From the NCBI GenBank assembly GCA_026984215.1, contig JALSSO010000094.1, forward strand, positions 1 to 44,431: DNA of 44,431 nucleotides, read 5' to 3'. Below, piece by piece: positions 24,161-36,624 of the stretch; the stretch's first letter is position 1; each line of letters opens with the position of its first letter. Under the pieces are notes generated by a model. It made no database searches and was not told where the DNA came from. It was given only the letters and a program-made list of their open reading frames with translations. The translations under genes and the position numbers were made by a program. This stretch comes from Gammaproteobacteria bacterium. GTDB lineage: Bacteria > Pseudomonadota > Gammaproteobacteria > JAJDOJ01.

Positions 24161-25573
24161 ATGGACCCGGATCGTCCGAATCGCAATGTCGCCGTCCCGC
24201 GCCTCGCACGAGTCCGTCTGCTCGCCGCGGCCGCGGCCCTCGGGATCGCCGCGCAAGCGGCTGCCGACACGGAGCCGGTGTTGCGCGTGGCCACCCGCCT
24301 GAGTCCGGTGGCGCATCTGCCTTATCCGGACTTCCCGCTCACCCTGGAAGACGCCCTGGTCCGGCGGTTCGCCCGCAGCCTTGGGATGCGCGTCCGCTTC
24401 CTCGTGGCCGCCGACGTGGGCGGAGCCCTCGCCATGCTGGGGGAACGGGCGGACATGGCCGTGCCTGGGACGGTCCCTTCGAAGGACCTGCGCGCCACCG
24501 CCCTGCCCGGGCCGGCCCATCTCGAAATCCATCCGCGAGCGGTCTATTGCGCGGGACGCAAGCGCCCGACCACCCTTCGGGGGTTGAACCCCGGCCCCCT
24601 GCGCGTCGCCACGGGCACCTGGCACGCGGATCTGGCCCGCGAGGCGGGACTCGAACCCGACCTACCCTCCGAGAGCACCGATGTGCCGGCCCGTCTGCGT
24701 GACCTGGCCCGCGCGCGCGACGGTTACGCGCTCGGCGACCAGCTCGAATTGCTCCTGCTGCAACGCGTGTTGCCCTGCCTGCGACCGGTGCTCGGCTTCG
24801 AGGAAAACGGGGCGCTGCGTTGGTGGTTTCCGGACACGGCCGCCGGACGGACGCTGTCCGACAAGGCCCGACGGTTCTTCGCGGATCTGCGCCTCACCGG
24901 GGAACTCGACCAGATCCTCGCCGAGCACCTGGACCATGTCCACGAGTTCGGCCCCGGCGCCGCCACCTTCATGCAACGGGTGCGAGAGCGCCTGGCCCGC
25001 TATCTGCCGCTGTTCCGAGAGGGTGCCCGGCGCTTCCGGCTGGACTGGCATTTGCTCGCTGCGGTGGCTTACCAGGAGTCGCACTGGGATCCGGCCGCCG
25101 TCTCGCCCACCGGCGTGCGCGGACTCATGATGCTCACCCAGGACACCGCCCAGCAGATGGACCTGGACGACCGAGCGCATCCGGGCAAGAGCCTCAATGC
25201 CGGGGCCGCGTATCTCCTCCGGGTCAAGGGCAAGATACCGCGCCGGATTCGGGAACCCGATCGCACCTGGATGGCGCTGGCGGCCTACAACGTGGGTTTC
25301 GGCCACCTGGAGGACGCCCGCATCCTGGCCCAGGACGCCGGGCGTTCCCCCGACCGCTGGCTGGACGTGCGGCCCTTTCTCTTCCGCCTGGACGATCCCG
25401 GATGCGAGCGTCTCAAACGCGGCTGTTACAAAGGCGGGGAAGGCGCGATCTACGTGCGGCGCATACGCAATTACCTGGAGGCGCTGGTCTGGCTCGACGC
25501 CTCGGGATGGCTGTGGGAGATCCCCTCATTGGCGAAGCTGCGCCCGGCCGGCGAAGCCGGGCCGCGGGGTTGA
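24161..25573 (+). CDS. mltF: Membrane-bound lytic murein transglycosylase F-like (MltF)
   Basis: MltF cleaves peptidoglycan strands to anhydromuropeptides and is regulated by an N-terminal periplasmic-binding-like domain. The 470 residues contain a signal segment ending near AQAAADTEP, a solute-binding-type domain (about 40-270) and a C-terminal SLT domain. The SLT catalytic glutamate is Glu306 in AYQESHWDP, followed by SPTGVRGLMMLT and AAYNVGFGHLEDAR. The convergent tadA next door is a common neighbour. Several cysteines near the C-terminus (PGCERLKRGCYKGG) may form a disulfide. Confidence 0.9.
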   Translation: MDPDRPNRNVAVPRLARVRLLAAAAALGIAAQAAADTEPVLRVATRLSPVAHLPYPDFPLTLEDALVRRFARSLGMRVRFLVAADVGGALAMLGERADMAVPGTVPSKDLRATALPGPAHLEIHPRAVYCAGRKRPTTLRGLNPGPLRVATGTWHADLAREAGLEPDLPSESTDVPARLRDLARARDGYALGDQLELLLLQRVLPCLRPVLGFEENGALRWWFPDTAAGRTLSDKARRFFADLRLTGELDQILAEHLDHVHEFGPGAATFMQRVRERLARYLPLFREGARRFRLDWHLLAAVAYQESHWDPAAVSPTGVRGLMMLTQDTAQQMDLDDRAHPGKSLNAGAAYLLRVKGKIPRRIREPDRTWMALAAYNVGFGHLEDARILAQDAGRSPDRWLDVRPFLFRLDDPGCERLKRGCYKGGEGAIYVRRIRNYLEALVWLDASGWLWEIPSLAKLRPAGEAGPRG

Positions 25574-25583
25574 CCCGGCCGGA

Positions 25584-27609
<2,026 letters not shown>

Positions 27610-27702
27610 GAGGCTGGCGAACGCGTTGGATACGGCAGGTGGGTAAGGGCCGAAAGCGCGCGGGCACCCTGCATGCCAGGGGGTCCGGCTCGCGCCGGGC
27701 CG

Positions 27703-29232
<1,530 letters not shown>

Positions 29233-29267
29233 GGCATGCCACGCGTCCGTGGATCCACGTACCGGGT

Positions 29268-29296
29268 TTGACCCCATCGGCAAAAAGGGGTATGCA
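29268..29296 (+). promoter_or_regulatory. Promoter of the SoxK-like gene
   Basis: TTGACC (29268-29273) and TATGCA (29291-29296) are 17 bp apart, about 50 bp upstream of the ATG at 29345, and back to back with the guaBA promoter. Confidence 0.6.
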
Positions 29297-29344
29297 TAGT
29301 GCCGCTTCGACAAGGAACCTTTCCGATCCCACCAGGAGGAGTCC

Positions 29345-29656
29345 ATGAAAATCAAAACTCGTCTCGTCGCCACCGTCTCCGCCCTCGCCCTGGCGCTCGC
29401 CATGTCGGCCGCCTTCGCCAAGGCCGACAAGGCCACCTACATGAAGACCTTCGCAGAGGCCAAGATGTGGCAGAAGAAGGCCGCCTCGGTGGGTGGCGAG
29501 TGGCGCGACATCGGCAAGTTCCTCAAACAGGCCGAGGCGGCCGCCAAGAAAGGCGACTACGACACCGCCGTCAAACTCGCCGCCAAGGCCCGATTCCAGG
29601 GGGAGATGGGTTACAAACAGGCCCTGGAGCAGAAAAACGCCGGACCGCGTTTCTGA
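29345..29656 (+). CDS. Small exported helical protein, SoxXA-binding (SoxK)-like
   Basis: The 103 residues start with a Sec signal (cut after AAFA). The mature chain is Lys/Ala-rich and helical, with GGEWRDIGKFLKQAEAAA, KKGDYDTAVKLAAKA and QGEMGYKQAL. This arrangement resembles the SoxXA-binding proteins of sulfur oxidisers, which stimulate the periplasmic SoxXA cytochrome. No sox gene is adjacent, so the assignment rests on the sequence pattern alone; a general alanine-rich periplasmic protein is the alternative. GGAGGAG precedes the ATG, and the gene has its own promoter and terminator, suggesting a well-expressed single-gene unit. Confidence 0.55.
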   Translation: MKIKTRLVATVSALALALAMSAAFAKADKATYMKTFAEAKMWQKKAASVGGEWRDIGKFLKQAEAAAKKGDYDTAVKLAAKARFQGEMGYKQALEQKNAGPRF

Positions 29657-29682
29657 TCCCGATCCCGCCCATGGAAATCCCG

Positions 29683-29712
29683 GGAGCCGGGGCCCCGCGC
29701 CCCGGCTCCTTT
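29683..29712 (+). terminator. Rho-independent terminator
   Basis: A perfect 10-bp stem, GGAGCCGGGG pairing with CCCCGGCTCC, has a 7-nt loop and is followed by TTT. It lies 26 bases after the SoxK-like stop and 17 bases before xseA. Confidence 0.75.
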
Positions 29713-29729
29713 GCGTCCGGCCCTTGGTC

Positions 29730-31172
29730 ATGACCGATCGGCCCGAACGGGACGTCTACACGGTCAGCCGCCTCAATCGCGAGGTCGCCGAAGTCCTGTG
29801 GGAGACCTTCCCCCTGCTCTGGGTGGAGGGGGAGATCTCCAATCTCGCCCGTCCGCGGTCCGGGCACCTGTACTTCACCCTCAAGGACGAACAGGCCCAG
29901 GTGCGCTGCGCCATGTTCCGTAGCCGCAACCGGCTGCTGGACTTCACTCCGGCCGAGGGCATGCACGTGCTGATGCGGGCCCGCGTCGGACTCTATGAGG
30001 CGCGCGGCGACTTCCAGCTCACCGTCGAGCACATGGAAGAGGCGGGCCACGGGGCCCTGTTCCGGGAATTCGAGCGCCTCAAGCGCCGGCTGGCTGCCGA
30101 GGGCCTGTTCGAGGAGGCCGCCAAAAAGCCGTTACCGCCTTTCCCCGAGACCATCGGGATCATCACCTCCCCCAGCGGTGCCGCGGTGCGCGACATCCTG
30201 AAGGTGCTGAGGCGGCGCTGGCCCCGCGCCACGATCCTCGTCTACGCGGCCAGCGTCCAGGGCGACCAGGCACCGGCCGAACTGCGCGCGGCGCTGTCCC
30301 GGGCCGAGCAGGACGGCCGCTGTGACGTGCTCATCCTGGCCCGTGGCGGAGGCGCCATCGAGGACCTGTGGGCCTTCAACGACGAGACCCTGGCGCGTGC
30401 CATCCATGCGGCGGACACCCCCATCGTGACGGGTATCGGACACGAGATCGATTTCACCATCGCCGATTTCGTGGCCGACCGGCGCGCACCGACGCCCTCG
30501 GCCGCCGCCGAACTGGTGGCGCCCGACCGTGAAGCGCTACGGATCCACATCCAACGCCTCGCCCAGCGCTTGATCCAGGGCTCGACCCAGCGGCTGCGCG
30601 CGCAGCGCCGCCAGCTCGACGCCCTGCAGGCCCGCCTGGCGGCACATCATCCGCGGCGTCGCCTCGAGGAACAGGCCCGCCGGCTGGACGACCTGGAGCG
30701 CCGCCTGACCGGCGCCATGGCCCACCGCATGCGGGGGCACCACCACCGCATCGACACCCTGCGCGCCCGGCTCCTCGCGTACTCGCCTCGACTGCGCCTG
30801 CAACAGCAACGCGGCCGGTTGGAGCGGGCGCATACCGGGTTGCGTCATGCCATCCTGGCCCGTCTGGGCCACGAGCGGGCCCGGCTGGAACGGCTCCAGG
30901 CCACCCTGCGCGCCGTGAGTCCGCAGGCCACGCTGGAGCGCGGCTACGCCATCGTGACCGCGGCCGACACCGGCAAGATCGTGCGTGGCCACGAGGACCT
31001 GCGAGGCGACCGCGTGGACATCCGCCTGGCCCGCGAACACCTGCATGCCCGCGTGGATGGTTGGGAGCCCGCCGGCTCCCGGCAATCGGGATCGACCCAT
31101 GGACGCGGGCACCAGAGCTCCCCCGGAGAGCCGGTTTCCGGAACCGGGCCCAATGAGCAAACCGACGGTTGA
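29730..31172 (+). CDS. xseA: Exodeoxyribonuclease VII large subunit
   Basis: XseA is the catalytic subunit of the single-strand-specific exonuclease VII. The 480 residues have the OB-fold N-terminus (VYTVSRLNREV, LWVEGEISNLARP, GHLYFTLKD), the catalytic core (ITSPSGAAVRDIL, LILARGGGAIEDLWAFNDE, TGIGHEIDFTIADFVAD) and a long Arg/Gln-rich coiled coil (about 265-420). A low-complexity tail of about 35 residues rich in Gly, Ser and Pro ends the protein and is not part of the family core. No xseB is adjacent. Confidence 0.96.
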   Translation: MTDRPERDVYTVSRLNREVAEVLWETFPLLWVEGEISNLARPRSGHLYFTLKDEQAQVRCAMFRSRNRLLDFTPAEGMHVLMRARVGLYEARGDFQLTVEHMEEAGHGALFREFERLKRRLAAEGLFEEAAKKPLPPFPETIGIITSPSGAAVRDILKVLRRRWPRATILVYAASVQGDQAPAELRAALSRAEQDGRCDVLILARGGGAIEDLWAFNDETLARAIHAADTPIVTGIGHEIDFTIADFVADRRAPTPSAAAELVAPDREALRIHIQRLAQRLIQGSTQRLRAQRRQLDALQARLAAHHPRRRLEEQARRLDDLERRLTGAMAHRMRGHHHRIDTLRARLLAYSPRLRLQQQRGRLERAHTGLRHAILARLGHERARLERLQATLRAVSPQATLERGYAIVTAADTGKIVRGHEDLRGDRVDIRLAREHLHARVDGWEPAGSRQSGSTHGRGHQSSPGEPVSGTGPNEQTDG

Positions 31173-31323
31173 ACGTCGAACGGCGCAGACCCCGGCGGCG
31201 TGCCGCGTGGGCACGAACCATCCGTCACCCACCGGTTTCCGGGTCGGCGGCTCGAACCATGGAGCAAGCGCGAACCTCGGATTCCATGCTTCGTTCGCCC
31301 CAGCCGGATGATCGCCTCCCATC

Positions 31324-32124
31324 ATGAGAAACTCCGGTGCACCGCCCTGGTGGAAACCCCTGACCGTGGGGCTGGTGGCCGGCTTCGGTGGGGGACTGGC
31401 GAGTCTGGGGGGAGGGACCTTGGTGATCCCGCTGCTCAGCGAGTGGCTTGGGCTGGATCGCCACCGGGCCCGCGGCACCGCCATGGTGCTGGCCGGGGTC
31501 ACCTCGCTGGCCGGGGCCCTGCGCTACGGGCTGTCCGGGCAGGTGCAGTGGGACACCCTGCTGTGGACCGGCCTGCCCGCGGCCGTGGCCGCGCCCCTGG
31601 CCGCGCGACTTTCCTTCGACTGGCCGGATCACCTGCTGCGTCGGTTACTGGGTCTGCTCTTGCTGGGGGGCGCGGTGGCCCTGCTCATCCATCCGGGTCG
31701 GGGTGCGGGCGTGGCCCTGGAACACCCCCACGCCTGGATGGTGCTCACCGGAGTGTTTGCGGGTTTCATGGCCGGAGTCGTCGGAGTCAGCGGCGGACCC
31801 GTCCTCGCGCCGCTGTTCGTGGTCGGACTCGGCATGCCCCAGCAGATGGCGCAAGGCTCCTCATTGAACGCCCGGCTCCCCGCCGTTGTCGCCGGCGCAC
31901 TGGAAGACATCCGGGAATCGCTCGTCGAGTGGCCCCTGCTACCGTGGATGGCGCTGGGCGACCTGGCCGGCGTCGTTGTGGGTTCGGAGCTCGCGCTGGC
32001 CCTGCCGGAAGCCGGCCTGCGCCGGCTGTTTGCGGTACTACTCCTGCTGCTCGCCGCCCGTGAGCTACTCGACCGTGCCCGCTTCGCGCATGGACCGCGA
32101 CGCCCACACGACAACTACCCCTGA
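31324..32124 (+). CDS. TauE/SafE (TSUP) family permease
   Basis: This 266-residue membrane protein has about eight hydrophobic segments in two repeats, each opening with the family motif: GFGGGLASLGGGTLVIPLL at the N-terminus and GVFAGFMAGVVGVSGGPVLAPL in the middle. Members export or import small anions such as sulfite or sulfoacetate. In a suspected sulfur oxidiser a role in sulfur-anion transport is attractive but unproven. It stands alone, convergent with the flippase-like gene. Confidence 0.85.
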   Translation: MRNSGAPPWWKPLTVGLVAGFGGGLASLGGGTLVIPLLSEWLGLDRHRARGTAMVLAGVTSLAGALRYGLSGQVQWDTLLWTGLPAAVAAPLAARLSFDWPDHLLRRLLGLLLLGGAVALLIHPGRGAGVALEHPHAWMVLTGVFAGFMAGVVGVSGGPVLAPLFVVGLGMPQQMAQGSSLNARLPAVVAGALEDIRESLVEWPLLPWMALGDLAGVVVGSELALALPEAGLRRLFAVLLLLLAARELLDRARFAHGPRRPHDNYP

Positions 32125-32194
32125 CCAACGCGCAGGATGTCCCGTCACGGCCCTCGCACCCTCTGCAATCGTCCGGCAGGGCATGGACCGTCTC

Positions 32195-33217
32195 CTACCG
32201 TCCGGCCACCGGTCCGGGGACCATGCTCCGGCGGATCTGCCGCCAGACCGGCCCACCGGCCAGATGGACGAACACCGGCGCACCGGCGATGAGGTACCAA
32301 TAGAAGGTGCAGAAGCGCCACAGCAGGATGCTGGCGGCCGCCTGAGCGGAACCCAGATGGGGCAGGAGCAGCATGCTGGCGCCCACTTCCGCGCCGCCGC
32401 TGCCGCCCGGCAGGAAAGTGGCATAGCCCGCGGTCAGCGAGAGCATCTGCACCAGAAACGCATGGATCCAGCCCAGCTCCCCACCCACCTCGCGGACCGC
32501 GAGATAAAGGATGCTGTAACGCAACAGCCAATGGCCGGTACACGAGGCGTACAGGCCCCATAGGCGCCAGGCGGAGAAACCACCGACCTCGAGCAACCCG
32601 CGCCGATATTCCAACAAACGCCGCATCACCCGTTTGCGGCCTCGGGCACCCACCCCCAGCCACCGCAGCAGACGGCCGACGAACAGCAGCAGGCGACGGT
32701 AGCGGCGCACCACGGCGAAAACGAGCAGCAGTCCCGACATCAGCAGCACCCCGAGCAGCAACAGCTGCCAGCCGAGATGCAGCTCGGAGGGCACGAGCAG
32801 ATCATAGAGCAGAAAGACGCCCATGGCCGTGAGGAAAAACACCATGTCAAGCAACTGATCGACCGTGTAAAGCGCCAAACCGTCCACGGCAGCGATCCCC
32901 TTGCGACGCAGGAGATAGCTGTAAGTGGGTGGCCCCCCCGCACCCCCCGGTGTGGCACAGATGGCGAACTCGGTCGCCATGACCACGGCCAGGGCCTCGC
33001 CCTGCCCGAACTGGCGGGCACCGATCCCTCCCACCAGCAGCCGAACCCGGCCAGCGTTGAGGTTCCAGGCCAGGCCGATCAGCGCCAACATGCCCGCGAG
33101 GTGTGTCGCGTGCACTCCGCCCAGCACCTGCAACAAAGTCTCCCCGCCCAACCCGAGGGGAATGCCGACGCCAAGCACCAACCCAAGCGCGACCAGCAGG
33201 AGATAGCGGACTTTCAA
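32195..33217 (-). CDS. Flippase-like integral membrane protein (YbhN/UPF0104, lysyl-PG synthase TM type)
   Basis: The 340 residues form about eight transmembrane segments. The family signatures are NLNAGRVRLLVGG in the N-terminal part, ATPGGAGGPPTYSYLLRRKG, and the later FLPGGSGGAEVGASMLLL. I chose the TTG at 33217, which overlaps the stop of the DUF2334 gene (TTGA) and has GGAGG seven bases upstream. In this superfamily the membrane domain often moves or protects lipid-linked products. Coupled to a glycosyltransferase and a deacetylase-like protein, it probably flips or transports a glycolipid. That is an inference from context. Confidence 0.8.
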   Translation of the reverse strand: MKVRYLLLVALGLVLGVGIPLGLGGETLLQVLGGVHATHLAGMLALIGLAWNLNAGRVRLLVGGIGARQFGQGEALAVVMATEFAICATPGGAGGPPTYSYLLRRKGIAAVDGLALYTVDQLLDMVFFLTAMGVFLLYDLLVPSELHLGWQLLLLGVLLMSGLLLVFAVVRRYRRLLLFVGRLLRWLGVGARGRKRVMRRLLEYRRGLLEVGGFSAWRLWGLYASCTGHWLLRYSILYLAVREVGGELGWIHAFLVQMLSLTAGYATFLPGGSGGAEVGASMLLLPHLGSAQAAASILLWRFCTFYWYLIAGAPVFVHLAGGPVWRQIRRSMVPGPVAGR

Positions 33218-33957
33218 TGGGCGCCCTCCAGCCACGCCCGCTTGGTGGTGGCCCGGCGCGAGGAAACCAACGTCTCGACGGTCTCCAGCCAAAACTCCCG
33301 GGAAAGGGGAAAACGCAAATCCACCGGATGAATGCCCAACCGGATCATCGCGACGCGCCGGTGGCGAACCAGGCACCGGCGATTCCACAGCAGGGAGACC
33401 ACCCTACGCCAGGCGCTGCGCGCACTCCAGACCAGGGAAGGCGCCTGGAGAGGCGAAAAGCCCGGCAGGCGCATCAGCGCCGACGGACCGCTGGTATAAC
33501 GGAAAGGGTATTCCGCCAGTACGGAACGGGCCTGCTCACCCAGCATCCAGGCGGGAGGAACGAAACCGTGCACCGGCCACCCCAGCCGATGGAACAACTC
33601 GAGGCCGCGGTCGAGCCGTTCTCGGACCACGGCGCCCGGCAGCGCGGCGAACTCGCCCTCGTGCGTCATGACCCGCCTCCGGACCCAGGCGCGCGGCGAG
33701 CACGGGAGCGGACCGGGATCGTCGTGGTGATAACCGTGGAGCACCAGCTCATCCCCGCGGGCCAGACGACGCTCCAAGAGTGAAAGAAACGCCGGGAACC
33801 GGTCCAGGCGCCCCTGCCGATGGTAATCCGGCACCACCAGGAACGTCAGCGGAATCCCGTAACGACGGTCCAGCTCGGCCACGAACCCGGCGCAGGCCGG
33901 CCAGGTGGCCGGCGCCACGTCATGCAACACGACCGCGAACGAACCACCTTCAGCCAT
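33214..33957 (-). CDS. DUF2334 polysaccharide-deacetylase-like protein
   Basis: The 247 residues show the DUF2334 pattern: FAVVLHDVAPATW at the N-terminus with the catalytic Asp of the HD motif, PLTFLVVPDYH, then the metal-binding pair in ELVLHGYHHDD. GFVPPAWMLGEQA and the C-terminal RLGIHPVDLR also match. These proteins share the NodB deacetylase fold and probably remove acyl groups from a sugar. The start at ATG 33957 overlaps the glycosyltransferase stop by 8 bp, and the 3' end overlaps the flippase start. Confidence 0.82.
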   Translation of the reverse strand: MAEGGSFAVVLHDVAPATWPACAGFVAELDRRYGIPLTFLVVPDYHRQGRLDRFPAFLSLLERRLARGDELVLHGYHHDDPGPLPCSPRAWVRRRVMTHEGEFAALPGAVVRERLDRGLELFHRLGWPVHGFVPPAWMLGEQARSVLAEYPFRYTSGPSALMRLPGFSPLQAPSLVWSARSAWRRVVSLLWNRRCLVRHRRVAMIRLGIHPVDLRFPLSREFWLETVETLVSSRRATTKRAWLEGAH

Positions 33958-35065
33958 GCGCCGCCACGCCCGAAAGCTGGATTCCCGTAAGCTCGACGTA
34001 ATGCCGCAGCAGCCGGGGGAAAATGCGTTCCCAGGAACAACAACGTTCCACGTGGTGCCGCGCCCGCCGCCCCATGCCCTGCCAGCCGTCGGCAAACAGT
34101 GCACGGACCGCCTCGGCCAAGGAGGAGGCCGAACGGGGCTGGGCCAAAAGCCCGGTGCCGGGTGCCACGAGTTCCGCCACGGCCCCGGCCTTCACCCCCA
34201 CCACCGGAATCCCGCTGGCCATGGCTTCCAGCACCACCAGCCCGAAAGTCTCCCGATCGCCGGCATGGACCAACGCATCACTGCTGGCGAGCCAGGCGGC
34301 CACGGCCTGCGGATCCAGAAAGCGTTCGCTGCGGGTGACGTTCTCCGGCAAGCGGCGGGGCATATGAGAGCCCACCAGGTGGAGATGGTACCCCTTGCCC
34401 AGGATCCGCAGGGTCTCCAGCAGTACCGGCAAGTTTTTCTCCCGGGCACCGCGGCCGGCGAAGACCAGCAGTCGGGTATCCGGTTCGAGTCCCAGCCGTT
34501 GCCGGAGGCGGGGATCCCGCTTGCGGGGGTGAAACCGCTCGATATCGACCCCGAGGGGTTGAACATGCACCCGCTCCACTCCCAACCGCCGCAGTTTTTC
34601 GGCCATGACCCGAGAGGGCGCCAACACCCGATCGAAACGGCGGTAGAGGTTGGCCACATAGTGGTTCAACAGGCGGTTGCTCCAGTCCCCGGCCCGGGTG
34701 CCGGCCAAACGGGGCAGGTCGGAGTGATAGAAACCGACCACGGGCACGCCGAGGCGGCGCCCGGCCTCCAGGGCCGCCCAGGGAAGCAGATAGGGGTCCT
34801 CCGCTTCGATGAGGTCCGGCTCGAGCGCCATCAGCGCTTCGACCCAGGGGCCTCGGCGCAGGGGAAAACGGTAGCCGTTGCCGAACGGCAGCGGCGGAGC
34901 CGGCAGCCAGCGCCGTTCCCCCTCGCTTCTCCTGCGCGGCCCGGGCACCAGCAGATGGTGACGAACCCCCGCTCGGCCGCGCAGCCACGCGCTCTTGGCA
35001 TCGAGATAAGTGCGCACGCCGCCACTGGCCGGGGCATAGAACATGGTGGTGTCCACGATATGCAT
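33950..35065 (-). CDS. GT4-family glycosyltransferase
   Basis: The 371 residues have two Rossmann-like halves. The N-terminal half starts HIVDTTMFYAPASGGVRTYL and contains VVGFYHSDLPRLAG. The C-terminal half contains LLVFAGRGAREKNLPVLL and the nucleotide-sugar site HAGDRETFGLVVLEAMASG with its E-x7-E motif. The ATG at 35065 is preferred over 35074 because AAGGA lies nine bases upstream. It leads a three-gene unit with DUF2334 and flippase-like genes, suggesting synthesis of a modified glycolipid. Donor and acceptor are unknown. Confidence 0.88.
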   Translation of the reverse strand: MHIVDTTMFYAPASGGVRTYLDAKSAWLRGRAGVRHHLLVPGPRRRSEGERRWLPAPPLPFGNGYRFPLRRGPWVEALMALEPDLIEAEDPYLLPWAALEAGRRLGVPVVGFYHSDLPRLAGTRAGDWSNRLLNHYVANLYRRFDRVLAPSRVMAEKLRRLGVERVHVQPLGVDIERFHPRKRDPRLRQRLGLEPDTRLLVFAGRGAREKNLPVLLETLRILGKGYHLHLVGSHMPRRLPENVTRSERFLDPQAVAAWLASSDALVHAGDRETFGLVVLEAMASGIPVVGVKAGAVAELVAPGTGLLAQPRSASSLAEAVRALFADGWQGMGRRARHHVERCCSWERIFPRLLRHYVELTGIQLSGVAAHG

Positions 35066-35188
35066 GGGCCGCATTCCTTCGTGGGGTTCGTCACACGGAT
35101 GGATCAATGGTTCCCGGCAGGGGCGACCAGGCCATGCGGGGCGGTGCAACCCTCGGATACCGCCTCTGGCGCCCGGTCGTGGCCCCCC

Positions 35189-35968
35189 TCAGCCCGAGCT
35201 CGCCCGCCGCCAGAGCCAGCGCAGCGCGGCGACGTCCACGTAGTCGAACCCGTCCAGTTCGCCCCGGATGACCCGCGCCGGGCGGTCCGGCCCGCCCAGG
35301 CAGTCCACCACCACCAGGGCGCCGGCGAAATCCTCGCCCCGCGTGTAGTGACTCACCGTCACCACCACTGGAACCCCGGCCGCCCGGGCGGCACGCAGGC
35401 CGTTACTCGAGTCCTCGATGGCCATGCACTGTGTGGGGGGAAGTCCCATCCGCCCCAGCACCACGTGATAAACGTCGGGGGCCGGTTTCTTGACGGGCGC
35501 CAGATCGGCCGCCGCGATCACTTCGAACCAGCCGGGAGCGCCCGGTCCCAGATTGGCCTCCAGCAGGGCCTCCACGTTGCCCGCCGTGGTCGTGGTCGCG
35601 ACGGCCAGCCGCAGGCCCTCCGCGCGCGCCTCCCGCAGCAGCCGCTCCACACCCGTGCGCAGCGGGATGCGCCCCTGCCGCAGCATCTCCTGGAAGATCT
35701 CGGTCTTGCGGGCGTGAAGCCGAGCGGCCAGCCGGTCCGGATCGTCCGCGGGCCGTCGCTGCGGCGGCAGCGAGGCCAGGTACTGCAGAATTCGCTCGCG
35801 CCCCCCGGTCACCGCCAATAGCCGCCCGTAGGTCGCCTCGTCCCATTCCCAATCCAGACCGGCCTCCTCGAAGGCCCGATTGAACGCCACGCGATGGCCG
35901 TCGTGTTCGGTTTCGGCCAGCGTGCCGTCCACGTCGAAGATCAGGGCCCGCAGTCCGGATGCCTCCAT
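35189..35968 (-). CDS. cbbY: HAD phosphatase, CbbY family
   Basis: CbbY removes the RuBisCO inhibitor xylulose-1,5-bisphosphate in autotrophs. The 259 residues have the HAD nucleophile motif FDVDGTLAETE, followed by the CbbY-typical HRVAFNRAFEEAGLDWEWD and VTGGRERI, then ATTTTAGNV, KKPAPDVYHVVL and IEDSSNGLRAA. The ATG at 35968 has GGAGGG seven bases upstream; a GTG at 35983 is the alternative. No RuBisCO gene is in the window. It lies 123 bp upstream of the glycosyltransferase, so co-transcription is possible but not obvious. Confidence 0.85.
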   Translation of the reverse strand: MEASGLRALIFDVDGTLAETEHDGHRVAFNRAFEEAGLDWEWDEATYGRLLAVTGGRERILQYLASLPPQRRPADDPDRLAARLHARKTEIFQEMLRQGRIPLRTGVERLLREARAEGLRLAVATTTTAGNVEALLEANLGPGAPGWFEVIAAADLAPVKKPAPDVYHVVLGRMGLPPTQCMAIEDSSNGLRAARAAGVPVVVTVSHYTRGEDFAGALVVVDCLGGPDRPARVIRGELDGFDYVDVAALRWLWRRASSG

Positions 35969-36142
35969 CGACCCACCCTCCACCGAGATTGCCGCGCCTG
36001 ACCCGGCACGGTCGCTTCACCCGTCGCGCCGGCGCTTGCGCCTGGGAAACGAATCTGCTACTAAAGGCCGCTTCCCAAGGCCCGGGGTTCACCGTACGGC
36101 CCCAGACACGATCGACCGGAATTCTCGTCGGAGACCGTTTTC

Positions 36143-36592
36143 ATGGCAAACAACGACACCGGAGCGGCCACCAAGGCGCCAACGAACTTTCTCCCCGTGG
36201 GCGGGGTGGAACCCTACCAGCCCAAGGAAGGCGAGCCTTACATGAGCGACGAAATGAAGGAGCATTTCCGCAAGGTCTTGCTCGCCTGGAAGGAGGAGTT
36301 GATGGAAGAGGTGGATCGCACGGTCGATCACATGAAGACCGAGGCGGCCAATTTCGCCGATCCCGCGGACCGGGCCACCATGGAGGAGGAGTTCAGCCTG
36401 GAACTGCGGGCCCGGGATCGCGAACGCAAGCTCATCCGCAAGATCGACGAGGCCTTGGCCCGGCTCGACGCCGACGAGTACGGCTACTGCGAGGCCTGCG
36501 GCGTGGAGATCGGGCTGCGCCGCCTGGAGGCCCGTCCCACGGCGACCCTGTGCATCGACTGCAAGACCCTGGAGGAGATGAAGGAGCGCTGA
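36143..36592 (+). CDS. dksA: RNA polymerase-binding transcription factor DksA
   Basis: DksA works with ppGpp to retune transcription at the RNA polymerase secondary channel. The 149 residues contain the coiled coil with the DxxDxA tip (Asp73, Asp76, Ala78 in FADPADRA) and the zinc finger Cys116, Cys119, Cys137, Cys140 (YCEACG and LCIDCK). A 30-residue leader (FLPVGGVEPYQPKEGE) is typical of gammaproteobacterial DksA. gluQ follows at 32 bp, the conserved arrangement. Confidence 0.97.
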   Translation: MANNDTGAATKAPTNFLPVGGVEPYQPKEGEPYMSDEMKEHFRKVLLAWKEELMEEVDRTVDHMKTEAANFADPADRATMEEEFSLELRARDRERKLIRKIDEALARLDADEYGYCEACGVEIGLRRLEARPTATLCIDCKTLEEMKER

Positions 36593-36624
36593 GGCGCCCG
36601 GCGCTCCGCCCACGGGGTGACCCG

